A stretch of DNA of 38,665 bases from Flammeovirga sp. EKP202 (GCF_014534745.1 NZ_JACVVP010000065.1:1-38665); one strand, 5' to 3'. Counted from the first letter of the stretch, positions 7,788 through 16,951 are shown. The notes: generated by a model not told the origin, from the sequence alone. Made by a program: numbers and translations.

Positions 7788-10229
7788 CTACTTCTTTTTC
7801 TTTGGATCCATGATATAGACCGTCTTTTCTTCTCCATTCCACTCTAGTGAAACATATAAGATATTATTTTTCTTATCGTAACCCATGTCACATTTGTCAG
7901 ATGGCTTGTTTTTCTTTCCAATTCCAACACCACTAGGAATTCCTGACATATTGTGTATTTCGAGTGTTATTTTTCTCATAGAAGGTGCTCCTTTGTAATC
8001 TCCTGTTTGAGATAAGGTCACTTCCATTCCTTTTTTAGAAAGTTTTGTTGCTACAGAAAGTAACTGGTATTGTTGATTATCAATAGAAGATCTTGACTTT
8101 CCATCATCAGCAAACATTACTCGTTTATTCTCTTTCATTTCTGCATCTTTCCATATTTGGAATGTCAATTCCTCAGAAGTGTATTCATTTGTGGATTGAA
8201 GGTTTTTCGTTGCCAATGGAATAATACTTCCACCTTTGACAAACACAGGAAGGTCTTTTAGTGGAGCATCTACTGTTACCCAATTTCCTCCTTCATACTT
8301 TTCGTTGGTCCATAAGTGATACCAAGTATGTCCTTTTGGCAAATAAAGTTTTCTTTCTCGACCGCCTTTTTCCGTAATAGGTGCTACCAAATAGGCATCA
8401 CCCCACATATAAGTATCTGATAAGTTTTGTAAAGATGCATTGTTGGATTCTTCGACAAACAATGGTCTTAACAGTGGCATACCGGTCGTAGAGTTTTCAA
8501 AGGCTAAAGTATAATTGTAAGGCAACATTTTGTATCTGTATTCAATGTACCTTTTTACAATATCAAAAGTTTCTCCCTTGTAATGAATCACTTCTGATGG
8601 AATCATTTCTTGAGCATGTGGTCGGTATACAGGTTGGAACACACCGTACTGCAACCATCTCACATAAAGCTCCGTTACTTCCTCCTTCGTTCTTCCCCAA
8701 TTCACAAAACCTCCTAAATCAGAGTGCATATACGGAATACCGCTCATCCCCATCGTCATGGCAATTTGTGATTGAGGAACAAGCCCTCCAAATGAACGAC
8801 TCACATCACCTGACCAAGGCACTAAACCGTATCGTTGTGATCCTACATATCCTGATCGCATCAATACGAAAGGTCTTACTTCTGGAAAATCCTTTCGGTA
8901 ACCATCATGAATAATTTTTGCCCATTGATGTCCATAAACGTTGTGTACTTCATCTGCTGAACCATTGACATGCTGTAATTCTGATGGATGTACCTCAGGT
9001 TCTCCCAAGTCTCCCCACCATCCACTAACACCTTGCTCTATTAATCCTTTGTAGATATTCCAGAACCAATCTTGGGCTTCAGGTTTAAAAACATCTACCA
9101 AACCTGTTTCCCCAAAGAAAAATTCATAAACATAAGGTTTTCCAAATTGGTCCGTACCTAATACCTCTTTTTCTACAGCCTCTTCCCATTTAGAAGAAGA
9201 AGTGACAATGAAAGGCTCTGTGATTAGGATTGTATTGATATTCTCTTCTTTTAGCTTTTGCATCATTTGCTCTGGCTGAGGGAAAGCTTCTCTGTACCAA
9301 TCAAGGTTACCCATTGTTCCTTTAATCTCTTTTCCGAACCAATATAAATCCAGAATAATGGCATCCAGAGGCACTTCCTTCTCTCTGAATTCTGCTACAG
9401 TCGTTTCAACTTCTTCTTGTGAATGATATCCGAAACGAGAAGCAAAGTTACCAAACATCCAAAGTGGAGGTAAAGGCTGTTTACCTGTTAAATTGGTAAA
9501 CTCATTCATAAGGTCTTTAAAATCATCTCCTGCTACTACAACATAGCTTGATCGTCCGCCGATGGTCTCAAAAGAAAGTTCATCCTTCTTTGTTTTTCCA
9601 ACATCAATAAAACCAATCGGGGCATTGTCATAAAGAAGAGCATAATTTTTTGATGAAATCATCAATGGCATTCCATAATTCATTTGAGGAGCAAATTCTT
9701 CATTACCATAGGCTGCTTTATTGTAAAGGGGCAATCGATGGCCTCTTCTATCCAAAGGTAAAGCTCTCTCTCCTGCTCCATATAATGCTTCTCCTTCTTG
9801 TATTTTGAATTTGAAACCTTTTAAAGTATCTGCATCAAAATAACCTCTGCTTTCTTCCAATAGTTTTTCTCCATTGTGATAATAGCTGATTTGAAGTGGC
9901 TTCTTATTCACTTTCACCGTCATTCCTCCTTCTACAGAAAAAGACACAAACGCACCTTCATCTTTAGCTTTCACCATTAGTTTATTGGGGGCCATAATTA
10001 CAGCCTCTGATAATGGCAATGTTTCAACCCCTTTGGGGTAAAACTGTGTCTCTACTATTTGCTTATCAAAAGGCCTGACAATGATCTGCCCATCATTTGT
10101 ATTGATTTCTAAATTTTGTCCGTCGATTTGATGCGAAATATAGTTTCTTTGTCCAAAAACGGTGATTGACCACAAGGACAAAATGAAAACTAAGGTGATT
10201 TGATTGATGATTTTTAATGGGCTTTTCAT
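7788..10229 (-). CDS. Glycoside hydrolase family 31 (alpha-glucosidase/alpha-xylosidase type)
   Basis: Encodes 813 residues with a signal peptide (about 1-27, ending TVFGQ), so it acts in the periplasm or at the surface. An N-terminal beta domain (about 28-245) precedes the GH31 TIM barrel, with LDAIILDLYWFG near 290. The catalytic nucleophile is D407 in GWWGDLGEPE and the probable acid/base D475 in WSGDVSRSFGG. The conserved MSGIPYMHSDLGGF follows. C-terminal beta domains with VAPITEKGGRERKLYLPKG complete the family layout. GH31 enzymes cleave terminal alpha-glycosidic bonds. The exact substrate cannot be read from sequence. No SusC/SusD pair is nearby, so it is not in a polysaccharide utilisation locus. 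TACTTTTG (10269-10276) may be its -7 box. Confidence 0.95.
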   Translation of the reverse strand: MKSPLKIINQITLVFILSLWSITVFGQRNYISHQIDGQNLEINTNDGQIIVRPFDKQIVETQFYPKGVETLPLSEAVIMAPNKLMVKAKDEGAFVSFSVEGGMTVKVNKKPLQISYYHNGEKLLEESRGYFDADTLKGFKFKIQEGEALYGAGERALPLDRRGHRLPLYNKAAYGNEEFAPQMNYGMPLMISSKNYALLYDNAPIGFIDVGKTKKDELSFETIGGRSSYVVVAGDDFKDLMNEFTNLTGKQPLPPLWMFGNFASRFGYHSQEEVETTVAEFREKEVPLDAIILDLYWFGKEIKGTMGNLDWYREAFPQPEQMMQKLKEENINTILITEPFIVTSSSKWEEAVEKEVLGTDQFGKPYVYEFFFGETGLVDVFKPEAQDWFWNIYKGLIEQGVSGWWGDLGEPEVHPSELQHVNGSADEVHNVYGHQWAKIIHDGYRKDFPEVRPFVLMRSGYVGSQRYGLVPWSGDVSRSFGGLVPQSQIAMTMGMSGIPYMHSDLGGFVNWGRTKEEVTELYVRWLQYGVFQPVYRPHAQEMIPSEVIHYKGETFDIVKRYIEYRYKMLPYNYTLAFENSTTGMPLLRPLFVEESNNASLQNLSDTYMWGDAYLVAPITEKGGRERKLYLPKGHTWYHLWTNEKYEGGNWVTVDAPLKDLPVFVKGGSIIPLATKNLQSTNEYTSEELTFQIWKDAEMKENKRVMFADDGKSRSSIDNQQYQLLSVATKLSKKGMEVTLSQTGDYKGAPSMRKITLEIHNMSGIPSGVGIGKKNKPSDKCDMGYDKKNNILYVSLEWNGEEKTVYIMDPKKKK

Positions 10230-10344
10230 TATTGCTCCTAAATTTGATAGTGTGAAAATAGATAATTACAAAAGTAAAAGGAGATATTTACATAATAATA
10301 GGGATTATCATATTCTAACATAATATACGTTTAATAAATGTCTT

Positions 10345-11280
10345 ATGACAAAAGTTTTAATCATAGATAAACTCCACGAATCAATTTTTTCAATCTTTGA
10401 TTCCGCTAATATTGAATATACTTACACTCCTGACATTACACCCGCAGAAGTGCCTGATAAAATTAAAGATTATAATGGTCTTGTGCTTAGAAGTAAAATG
10501 AAAGTTGGATTGGATCTTTTAGATTTAGCACCCAAACTTCGTTTTATTGCTCGTGCAGGAGCTGGCGTGGATGAAATCGATGAAGAGTATTTAAAAAGAC
10601 GTCAAATCACTTTACTTAATGCCCCTGAAGGAAACATGGACGCTGTAGGTGAACATACTACTGCCATGTTGCTCTGTTTGATGAATTACCTTCATGTTGG
10701 TAACAATGAAGTTCGTCAGAAATTGTGGCAAAGAGAAGAAAACCGCGGTCACGAGTTATCCACAAGAACAGTGGGTATTATTGGCTACGGTCACATGGGA
10801 CAAGCTTTCGCGAAACGTTTGATTGGTTTTGGTTGTAAAGTATTGGCTTATGATAATGGAAAAGAAAACTATGGTGATGAATACGCTCAGGAAGCTACTT
10901 TGGAGCAAATCCAAAACGAGGCCGATGTACTGAGTTTTCACATTCCATTAAATAAAGAAAATAAGCACTTGGTCTCTCAAGATTATTTAGGTGGATTCAA
11001 AAAGCCCATTTATCTAATCAACCTTGCAAGAGGTGAAGTGATTCCGTTCTCAACGATTGAATGGGGATTGGATAATGGTAAAATCCTTGCTGCTGGTTTA
11101 GATGTTTTAGAAAATGAAAAATTGAATACATTGACAGCAGAGCAAGACCGTATCTTCCAAAAATTAAGTCAAGACAGCAGAGTACTTTTCACCCCTCATG
11201 TAGGTGGATGGTCTTTTGAATCGTATGAAAAGATCAGTACTGTATTAGGACGAAAAATTGTGAATTTATTGAATAAATAA
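10345..11280 (+). CDS. D-isomer specific 2-hydroxyacid dehydrogenase (SerA-like)
   Basis: Encodes 311 residues, cytoplasmic. The N-terminal substrate lobe has IARAGAGVDEIDEEYLKRR. The NAD-binding lobe has the Rossmann motif GIIGYGHMG (144-152), and the catalytic Arg229 (NLARGEVI), Glu258 (GLDVLENE) and His285 (TPHVGGW) are all present. This fits the phosphoglycerate dehydrogenase / 2-hydroxyacid reductase superfamily. There is no C-terminal ACT domain, so it is the short form. Whether it oxidises 3-phosphoglycerate in serine synthesis is uncertain. It is monocistronic, with its own terminator. Confidence 0.93.
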   Translation: MTKVLIIDKLHESIFSIFDSANIEYTYTPDITPAEVPDKIKDYNGLVLRSKMKVGLDLLDLAPKLRFIARAGAGVDEIDEEYLKRRQITLLNAPEGNMDAVGEHTTAMLLCLMNYLHVGNNEVRQKLWQREENRGHELSTRTVGIIGYGHMGQAFAKRLIGFGCKVLAYDNGKENYGDEYAQEATLEQIQNEADVLSFHIPLNKENKHLVSQDYLGGFKKPIYLINLARGEVIPFSTIEWGLDNGKILAAGLDVLENEKLNTLTAEQDRIFQKLSQDSRVLFTPHVGGWSFESYEKISTVLGRKIVNLLNK

Positions 11281-11304
11281 ATCCAACAACGGCAGTTCTA
11301 CCAC

Positions 11305-11346
11305 AATCCCTTCATCATTAAGTCATTAAATGGTGAAGGGATTTTT
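11305..11346 (+). terminator. Terminator after the 2-hydroxyacid dehydrogenase
   Basis: A 15-bp stem AATCCCTTCATCATT/AATGGTGAAGGGATT (one wobble pair) with a 9-nt loop is followed by five Ts, 24 bp after the stop codon. Confidence 0.9.
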
Positions 11347-11452
11347 GTATCTCTCATTTTTTTAGTAACATTGTATTCCATAATCGAAATATATTCACCT
11401 TAAAAACATATCTCACGATAAGAGCCATGTAGTTGTTTTCTCGATACCTTCC

Positions 11453-11546
11453 GTCAATTTTAGCTTTCTTCCTCAGAAGAAGGGCTTTTTGCTATGCAAT
11501 AAAATTGACTCACAAAATCAGAGAAAACCTTGTTTGCCAAAACAAG
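11453..11546 (+). promoter_or_regulatory. Structured leader of the RNA-repair operon (two hairpins)
   Basis: GTCAATTTTA (11453-11462) pairs perfectly with TAAAATTGAC (11500-11509), enclosing a shorter stem (TTCTTC/GAAGAA). A second hairpin CTTGTTT/AAACAAG with a 4-nt loop lies at 11529-11546, 26 bp before the ligase start. Neither ends in a T-run. I could not place a TAnnTTTG promoter in 11347-11452, so whether both hairpins are transcribed is inferred. Confidence 0.5.
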
Positions 11547-11572
11547 AGATACAATTACTTCAGATTAAAATC

Positions 11573-12370
11573 ATGGCTTTTTCTAAAAAGTATAATAGGA
11601 GTCTGCATGCTCATAGTAGCAAGGGCACGACCTCCGACGATCGCTTTATGCCGAAAGGTTATGTACAAGCGTTTGCTTCATTACGTCAACTTGTACTGAC
11701 TGAAAAACTAGATGGGCAAAATAACTGTCTCAGTGAAATGGGCGTATTTGCACGTTCGCATGCCACTCCTTCTCAATTGCCTTGGGATAAACCATTAATC
11801 GAAAGATGGCAATTGATCAAAAATCAGCTCAAAGGTTTAGAAGTCTTTGGGGAAAATATGTACGGCATTCATTCCATCGGCTATAAAAAACTGTCTTCTT
11901 TCTTTTATGTATTTGGTATAAGAGAAAAGGAACAATGGCTTTCATGGGAAGAAGTGAAATTCTATGCGGAAGTATTAGATTTTCCTACAGTTCCTGAGAT
12001 TATTGAAATCAACAAACCTTTATCTGCTTTTACGTCAACTTATAAAAATGATGAGGAGGCACTACAAGCATGGATCACCGATCAATTAGATTGTTCATGG
12101 GAAAACTATGTGGATACCGCAGGACAATTGGGCGGTTATGACGTTCACTCACTTCAACCTTGTTGTGAAGGTTTTGTCATTAGAAATGCGGATTCCTTCC
12201 CTGCTAATTCTGGTTTAGTTGATGTTGCCAATAATGAATTCAGTGACCTCTTCAAGTTGGTTCGAGCAAATCATGTTAAAACGGATCAGCATTGGGTAAA
12301 AAACTGGCAACCGGCAACACTTCAAGATTATCAAACTTATCAATGGCATGCATATGAATACTATAAATAA
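11573..12370 (+). CDS. ATP-dependent RNA ligase
   Basis: Encodes 265 residues. The nucleotidyltransferase motifs are in order: motif I with adenylated lysine K45 (TEKLDGQNN), motif III FYVFGIRE (111-118), motif IV EGFVIR (199-204) and a motif V region FKLVRANHVK (K228, K236). This matches the T4 Rnl2/RNA_ligase family, which joins 3'-OH and 5'-phosphate RNA ends through AMP intermediates. The start MAFSKKYNRS is chosen over an upstream ATG at 11489 because relatives begin just before a similar KYxR segment followed by TxDDR. The gene overlaps HD-Pnk by 23 bp, so the two are translationally coupled. Confidence 0.93.
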   Translation: MAFSKKYNRSLHAHSSKGTTSDDRFMPKGYVQAFASLRQLVLTEKLDGQNNCLSEMGVFARSHATPSQLPWDKPLIERWQLIKNQLKGLEVFGENMYGIHSIGYKKLSSFFYVFGIREKEQWLSWEEVKFYAEVLDFPTVPEIIEINKPLSAFTSTYKNDEEALQAWITDQLDCSWENYVDTAGQLGGYDVHSLQPCCEGFVIRNADSFPANSGLVDVANNEFSDLFKLVRANHVKTDQHWVKNWQPATLQDYQTYQWHAYEYYK

Positions 12371-13502
12371 AGAGTGGACAATTCCGGCTGTTCAGATTAA
12401 AACGCCAATGGATTGGGAAAGTGTAGAAAGAGAATTTGAATGGCTTTCAGAATTAAAAAATATTCCACAAGATTCGATTTGGCATCAAGAAGGCGATGTA
12501 TTGACACACACCAAAATGGTGGTGGAATCACTTTTAAAAATGGATGACTTTAAGGTTTTGGATCATAATGCTCAATACATTCTTTTTCTATCTGCTCTCT
12601 TTCATGATATTGAAAAAAGGTCAACAACGATTACTGAAATCATAGACGGGCAAGAAAGAATTGTTTCACCTAATCACGCAAAAAAAGGAGCTCAAACCGT
12701 AAGGTCTCTCCTATTCGAACAGTACAATACACCTTTTGAGATCAGAGAAAACATTTCAAACCTAGTACGACTACATGGTTTACCACTTTGGGCAATTGAC
12801 AGAAAAGACCCGACAAAAGAAGTGATTAAATCAAGTTTGATGACTAATAATAAATGGTTGAGTATGTTGGCGAGGTCGGACGTTTTGGGTAGAATGTGTG
12901 AAGACAAAGAAGAGATCCTTTACAAGATTTCGCTTTTTGAGGAATTGTGTAAAGAGCAACACTGCTGGGATGAGCCTTATGCTTTTGCTTCAAATTATGG
13001 AAGGTTCCTTTATCTCAATAAACCGGAAATTGCTCCTTTCTATCATCCCTTTGAAGATCTAAAGTTTGAAGTGATTCTCCTTGCGGGATTACCTGGAGTG
13101 GGGAAAGATACTTTCATTCAGAAAAACTTTGAAGATTACCCCATGGTTTCTTTGGATAACATTCGCAGGGAACATCAATTTGACCCTACGAATACCAAAC
13201 ACAATGGTAAAGTCATTCAATTGGCCAAAGAAGAAGTCAAAGTCTTGTTAAGGAAAAAGGGATCGTTTGTTTTCAACGCTACCAACCTTACTTCTGATTT
13301 AAGACAGAAATGGATCAGTCTGTTTCTCGATTATAAAGCAAAAGTGAGAATCATTTATCTTGAAAAACCACTGAAAGAAATTCTTCAGCAGAATAATCAG
13401 AGGAAATGGGTAGTACCTGAAAAAGCGATTTTAAAGCTCAGTAAAAAAATAGATATACCTCAACACTATGAGGCACACGAAATAGAATACATAACACAAT
13501 AA
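12348..13502 (+). CDS. HD-Pnk: HD phosphoesterase fused to polynucleotide 5'-kinase
   Basis: Encodes 384 residues. The N-terminal HD domain (about 25-200) has candidate metal ligands H54, H86-D87 (ALFHDIEKR), H143 and D178. The C-terminal kinase (about 238-384) has the P-loop GLPGVGKDT (247-255), the general base D270 in SLDNIR and a lid region NLTSDLRQKW. The architecture equals the Runella slithyformis HD-Pnk family, in which the HD part removes 2',3'-cyclic or 3' phosphates and the kinase phosphorylates 5'-OH ends. With the overlapping ligase it gives a complete break-repair pathway: heal both ends, then seal. An alternative start two codons downstream is possible. Confidence 0.93.
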   Translation: MHMNTINKEWTIPAVQIKTPMDWESVEREFEWLSELKNIPQDSIWHQEGDVLTHTKMVVESLLKMDDFKVLDHNAQYILFLSALFHDIEKRSTTITEIIDGQERIVSPNHAKKGAQTVRSLLFEQYNTPFEIRENISNLVRLHGLPLWAIDRKDPTKEVIKSSLMTNNKWLSMLARSDVLGRMCEDKEEILYKISLFEELCKEQHCWDEPYAFASNYGRFLYLNKPEIAPFYHPFEDLKFEVILLAGLPGVGKDTFIQKNFEDYPMVSLDNIRREHQFDPTNTKHNGKVIQLAKEEVKVLLRKKGSFVFNATNLTSDLRQKWISLFLDYKAKVRIIYLEKPLKEILQQNNQRKWVVPEKAILKLSKKIDIPQHYEAHEIEYITQ

Positions 13503-13506
13503 ACAA

Positions 13507-14304
13507 ATGGAATTTAAAAAAGAATTTGAAGCCAATAAGAAACAATGGAATGCCCGAGTAGAAGGGCATGTGGCTTCTAAAATGTACGATGTAGAAGGGT
13601 TCATGAAAGGTGAAACTTCTTTGAAAAAAGTGGAACTTGCCGGTATTGGTGATTTAACAGGAAAACGTATTCTTCATCTGCAATGTCATTTTGGGTTAGA
13701 TACTTTGTCATTAGCTCGATTGGGAGCTGAGACAGTGGGGCTGGATATTTCTGATACTGCTATTGATAAGGCCAATGAGATTAGAGATGAATTGGGTCTA
13801 AATGCCTCTTTTGTCTGTTCTAACCTCTATGATATCAGAGATCACCTTTCTACAGAAGAAAAGTTTGATATGGTATTTGTCTCTTACGGTGCCGTATGCT
13901 GGTTACCTGACTTAAAAGAATGGGGAAATATCATTGATGATTATCTGAAAGAAGGTGGTGAGTTTTATATGGTGGAAATGCACCCTTACATCTATACTCT
14001 AAATTGGGATACCTTTAAACCGGAATACAATTACTTCAACAAAGAAGTGTATGAAGAAATGGTAGAGACAAGTTATGACGGTGAAACACCTCTTAACCTG
14101 CCGGAATATTTCTGGATTCATTCTTTACAGGAAATGATGGCTCCTTTTCTTTCTAAAGGCTATCAATTGAAGACCTTCCAAGAGCATAATTATCAGACGT
14201 ATGACTGTTTTGATGATATGATTGAAAAAGAAGAAGGAGAGTTTGTTTTTAGAAAATTAGGTGTAGATATTCCTTATATGATTGAATTGAAATTCAAAAA
14301 ATAG
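13507..14304 (+). CDS. Class I SAM-dependent methyltransferase, third gene of the RNA-repair operon
   Basis: Encodes 265 residues. SAM-binding motif I is RILHLQCHFGLDTLSLA (54-70), followed by the acidic loop residue D80 (VGLDIS) and a post-motif LDELGLNASFVCSNLYD-like segment near 95-109. It begins 4 bp after the HD-Pnk stop and ends at the operon terminator, so it is co-transcribed. The family is widespread and generally annotated only as a methyltransferase. It lacks visible Hen1 metal-binding features (no ExxE-H-H cluster), so 2'-O-methylation of RNA ends is unproven. It could modify repaired RNA or act on an unrelated small molecule. Confidence 0.85.
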   Translation: MEFKKEFEANKKQWNARVEGHVASKMYDVEGFMKGETSLKKVELAGIGDLTGKRILHLQCHFGLDTLSLARLGAETVGLDISDTAIDKANEIRDELGLNASFVCSNLYDIRDHLSTEEKFDMVFVSYGAVCWLPDLKEWGNIIDDYLKEGGEFYMVEMHPYIYTLNWDTFKPEYNYFNKEVYEEMVETSYDGETPLNLPEYFWIHSLQEMMAPFLSKGYQLKTFQEHNYQTYDCFDDMIEKEEGEFVFRKLGVDIPYMIELKFKK

Positions 14305-14315
14305 ATCTCTATATT

Positions 14316-14350
14316 AATACCCTACTTATTTTTGAGTAGGGTATTTTTTT
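14316..14350 (+). terminator. Terminator of the RNA-repair operon
   Basis: An 11-bp stem AATACCCTACT/AGTAGGGTATT with an 8-nt loop is followed by a T-run to 14350. It ends the ligase/HD-Pnk/methyltransferase transcript. Confidence 0.92.
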
Positions 14351-14382
14351 ATTATTTTTCTTTGTCACTAACTCTTCAAATT

Positions 14383-15456
14383 ATGGCTATTTCCGCTCAA
14401 AAAGAAACAATCAAATGGAATGAAGTAATCAGTCTAACTTGCCTAAATGTTGCAATACTGATCAGTTGGATTGCTTATCAAGAATATCAACCACATCTCC
14501 TCCATAAATTTGGTTTAGAACACTTAAGTAGTGTTTTAGTTTATGCCAAAGCTATTATCGTTGTCGTGATTCCTATTGTGGCAGGATTTATTGCAGATAA
14601 ATTAATTGCCAAGAAGAATAATCACTTTTTTGTATACATGATTGGTGTGAGTGCCACCTCCATGATTTTTATGATTGTTGCTACTATTATTGGCTTAGGC
14701 CCTGAATCATCATTTGCTTTATTTCTTCCTGTAATGATTATTTTATGGCTGATCACAATGAATATTTTTATCAGCCCAGCTGCCTCTTATATTGAAATGT
14801 TTGCCCCTATCAATAAGCTGCCTCTTGTGATGGGTGTGATTGTTTTAGTAATGAATATCGTCAATAGTTTAGAACCTATTGTAGTGGCTTTAATTAACTT
14901 CTTCGGAGATACACTCACCTTTGTTGTGGGAGCAATTTTAATTTCCTCTACTGGTTTTATTTTCAAAAAGGTAATGACAAAAGAGGTTTTGACTAAGGAA
15001 GAGAATCAACATGCATCCACTACAAACAATTACACTATTATTATTGTTTCGGCTCTTTTATTAGGACTTTGCAAAGCATTTCTTTCTGAATTTATTCCAC
15101 AAACAAATACTTTATCAAAGATTTCAGGTAGTAACTTCGCCTTTCTAATGCTTTCCGTTTCTGCACTTATGGCTTTTATATTTTGCTTTGTAATAAACAT
15201 TGAGCAATACAAAACATTTATCATTCTAAGTGCATTTTTCTTGACTATTGGTGCTATTTCTTTATTATTCTTTAATGAATATTCGGCCCTACTTATTTTC
15301 GGAAGTGTCGTTATTTCATTTGGGTACAGCATATTACAAGTTTTAGGACTTCCACTTACTATTATGTATTCTCAAAAAAGACATCTCACATTTAATGTAG
15401 GGTTATTCATTGGTGTAAGTGAAATTGGAGACGGATTGTTTGAAATTTTACTCTAA
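14383..15456 (+). CDS. Major facilitator-like membrane transporter, about 11 helices
   Basis: Encodes 357 residues from MAISAQKETIKW. The frame is open from 14332, but that earlier start lies inside the preceding terminator, so 14383 is chosen. About 11 hydrophobic helices can be counted. VIPIVAGFIADKLIAKK, between helices 2 and 3, resembles the major facilitator motif A position. It ends at residues SEIGDGLFEILL without a twelfth helix, so it may be C-terminally shortened. Substrate unknown. Confidence 0.7.
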   Translation: MAISAQKETIKWNEVISLTCLNVAILISWIAYQEYQPHLLHKFGLEHLSSVLVYAKAIIVVVIPIVAGFIADKLIAKKNNHFFVYMIGVSATSMIFMIVATIIGLGPESSFALFLPVMIILWLITMNIFISPAASYIEMFAPINKLPLVMGVIVLVMNIVNSLEPIVVALINFFGDTLTFVVGAILISSTGFIFKKVMTKEVLTKEENQHASTTNNYTIIIVSALLLGLCKAFLSEFIPQTNTLSKISGSNFAFLMLSVSALMAFIFCFVINIEQYKTFIILSAFFLTIGAISLLFFNEYSALLIFGSVVISFGYSILQVLGLPLTIMYSQKRHLTFNVGLFIGVSEIGDGLFEILL

Positions 15457-15591
15457 AAAAGTCCTAATCTCTTTTAGGTTCCAAGATAAGATACTTTCAC
15501 ATCCTGTTTATATCCTTTATCTTTAGGTACCAGTCAATTCAAGATTTATACATAAGCATAATTTCATGTCAACTCATCTTCATTCGAAATA

Positions 15592-16440
15592 ATGAAAAAC
15601 ATACTTCTACTTTGCTTTTTTTCATTAATTACAAGCTTTAGTTTCTCACAAGACCTTATTGTAACAATAGGTCATGATTCTATTGAATGTAAAATTGATG
15701 AAATATATAACAATCATATTTATTTTAATATCAGCTCGAAAGGACAAATAAAATCTAGTTTGCTTCCACTAAATAGAATTGAATATTATGAATACGGTTT
15801 TTATAACCCAAGAGATACGAGTTCATATAACCCTACTCCTAAAACATTATCACCACTTCGTTTTAGTTTGAATGGTGGAATTTCCTACAGAAGTATACCA
15901 GTAGATAATAGGTTACCTAGTCAAATTGTAGATCACATTAAGGCACTAAGGTTAGGTTTTACATTGGGAGGAAGTGCCTCCTACTTTTTTAATGATCATG
16001 TTGGAGTAGGTGTAAAATATATATTTAACCGTTCCAAAAATAAAGAAACGTTTCCCAATGATGTTACTTTGGAAGAAACAATCATGATGAACTTTGTTGG
16101 TCCGGGTATTCTTGTACGGTTAAAAAGTCAGTCTCAAAAAGGTGCACTTGTGTTAGGAGGACGATTTGGCTATCTAGACTACCGAAATAATTCAAGTCTA
16201 ACAGGGTATTACCCGGTTAGGATTACAGGGGATACTTATGGTATCAACTTCTCGGTAGGGTATGATTTCAATGTCTCTTCAGTTGCTTGTTTGAACTTAC
16301 AGGTAGACATTATTCTTGGAGGGCTAACAGAATTTCAGGTAGAGGAAAATGGTATGGTGAGTACAGTACAACTTCCCAATGGATTAAAAGAGGACTTGAA
16401 CCGCATTGATTTGACCTTAGCTCTTGTAATAAATCCATAA
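15592..16440 (+). CDS. Outer-membrane beta-barrel-like protein, unknown function
   Basis: Encodes 282 residues with a signal peptide ending SFSFSQ. Residues 21-75 hold a short module (TIGHDSIECKIDEIYNNHIYF) often seen at the start of Bacteroidota envelope proteins. From about 85 onward, alternating hydrophobic strands with aromatic/Gly patterns (LGFTLGGSASYFFNDHVGVGVKYIF, GINFSVGYDFN) suggest an eight-strand barrel. There is no terminal Phe, which is atypical. It stands alone on the plus strand; I see no clear promoter in the 135-bp gap upstream. Confidence 0.7.
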   Translation: MKNILLLCFFSLITSFSFSQDLIVTIGHDSIECKIDEIYNNHIYFNISSKGQIKSSLLPLNRIEYYEYGFYNPRDTSSYNPTPKTLSPLRFSLNGGISYRSIPVDNRLPSQIVDHIKALRLGFTLGGSASYFFNDHVGVGVKYIFNRSKNKETFPNDVTLEETIMMNFVGPGILVRLKSQSQKGALVLGGRFGYLDYRNNSSLTGYYPVRITGDTYGINFSVGYDFNVSSVACLNLQVDIILGGLTEFQVEENGMVSTVQLPNGLKEDLNRIDLTLALVINP

Positions 16441-16561
16441 TGTAAAGATATGTCCTATAAAATGTCTTCTTTTCTATAATAGCTGTTAATAAAAATAATG
16501 ATCTCTTAAATTCTTCCGTATTCTTGTAAAGAAGAACCATTATTGTATTGTTATAAAAATA

Positions 16562-16951
16562 ATGAGAAGATATTTTTCACATAGCGGCATCATCCAAAGC
16601 TTAGTGCTATTAATGGCATTTCACTTACTCAACGTAAGTGTGAATGTTAACGACAGACTATTGCCAAATCAGATGAACAACGAAATTGAAAGTATTTTCG
16701 AATTGGTATCCATGCATCTATTTGGAGAAGATGCCGCATTGCCTGATAATCCTTCCGGTGAAGATGAAGGACAGGTAATTGTAGGTCAAATCAATATTAC
16801 TTGGTTCCTAAGTAACCCAAGCATCATAACTCCAGCGTCTCAAGTTGATATTGATGAACTACCCACTGACGAAAAACTCCCAATTGCTCGTCCATTATTT
16901 TACACTTCTCCTTCCTATCCTACAGATACTCCCCCGCCAAAAATGGCATAG
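16562..16951 (+). CDS. Hypothetical protein with one N-terminal membrane segment
   Basis: Encodes 129 residues and I do not recognise it. An N-terminal hydrophobic segment (about 10-28, IIQSLVLLMAFHLLNVSV) follows two Arg, so it is an anchor or uncleaved signal. The middle is acidic (ALPDNPSGEDEGQ) and the C-terminus is Pro-rich (PTDTPPPKMA), suggesting a flexible exported protein. It precedes the heavy-metal efflux genes but is separated from them by a probable terminator, so a link is only positional. Confidence 0.6.
   Translation: MRRYFSHSGIIQSLVLLMAFHLLNVSVNVNDRLLPNQMNNEIESIFELVSMHLFGEDAALPDNPSGEDEGQVIVGQINITWFLSNPSIITPASQVDIDELPTDEKLPIARPLFYTSPSYPTDTPPPKMA

Noticed and set aside
10269-10307. 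Direct-repeat regulon site upstream of the GH31 gene
   Set aside because: A TACTTTTG -7 box and an ATTTACA are present, but the half-site is 10 bp too close and no second half-site lies 21 bp further.
13507-14304. Naming the methyltransferase Hen1
   Set aside because: The typical Hen1 metal-binding cluster is not visible and the sequence fits a general SAM methyltransferase family.
14332-14382. Upstream start for the membrane transporter
   Set aside because: It lies inside the terminator of the preceding operon.
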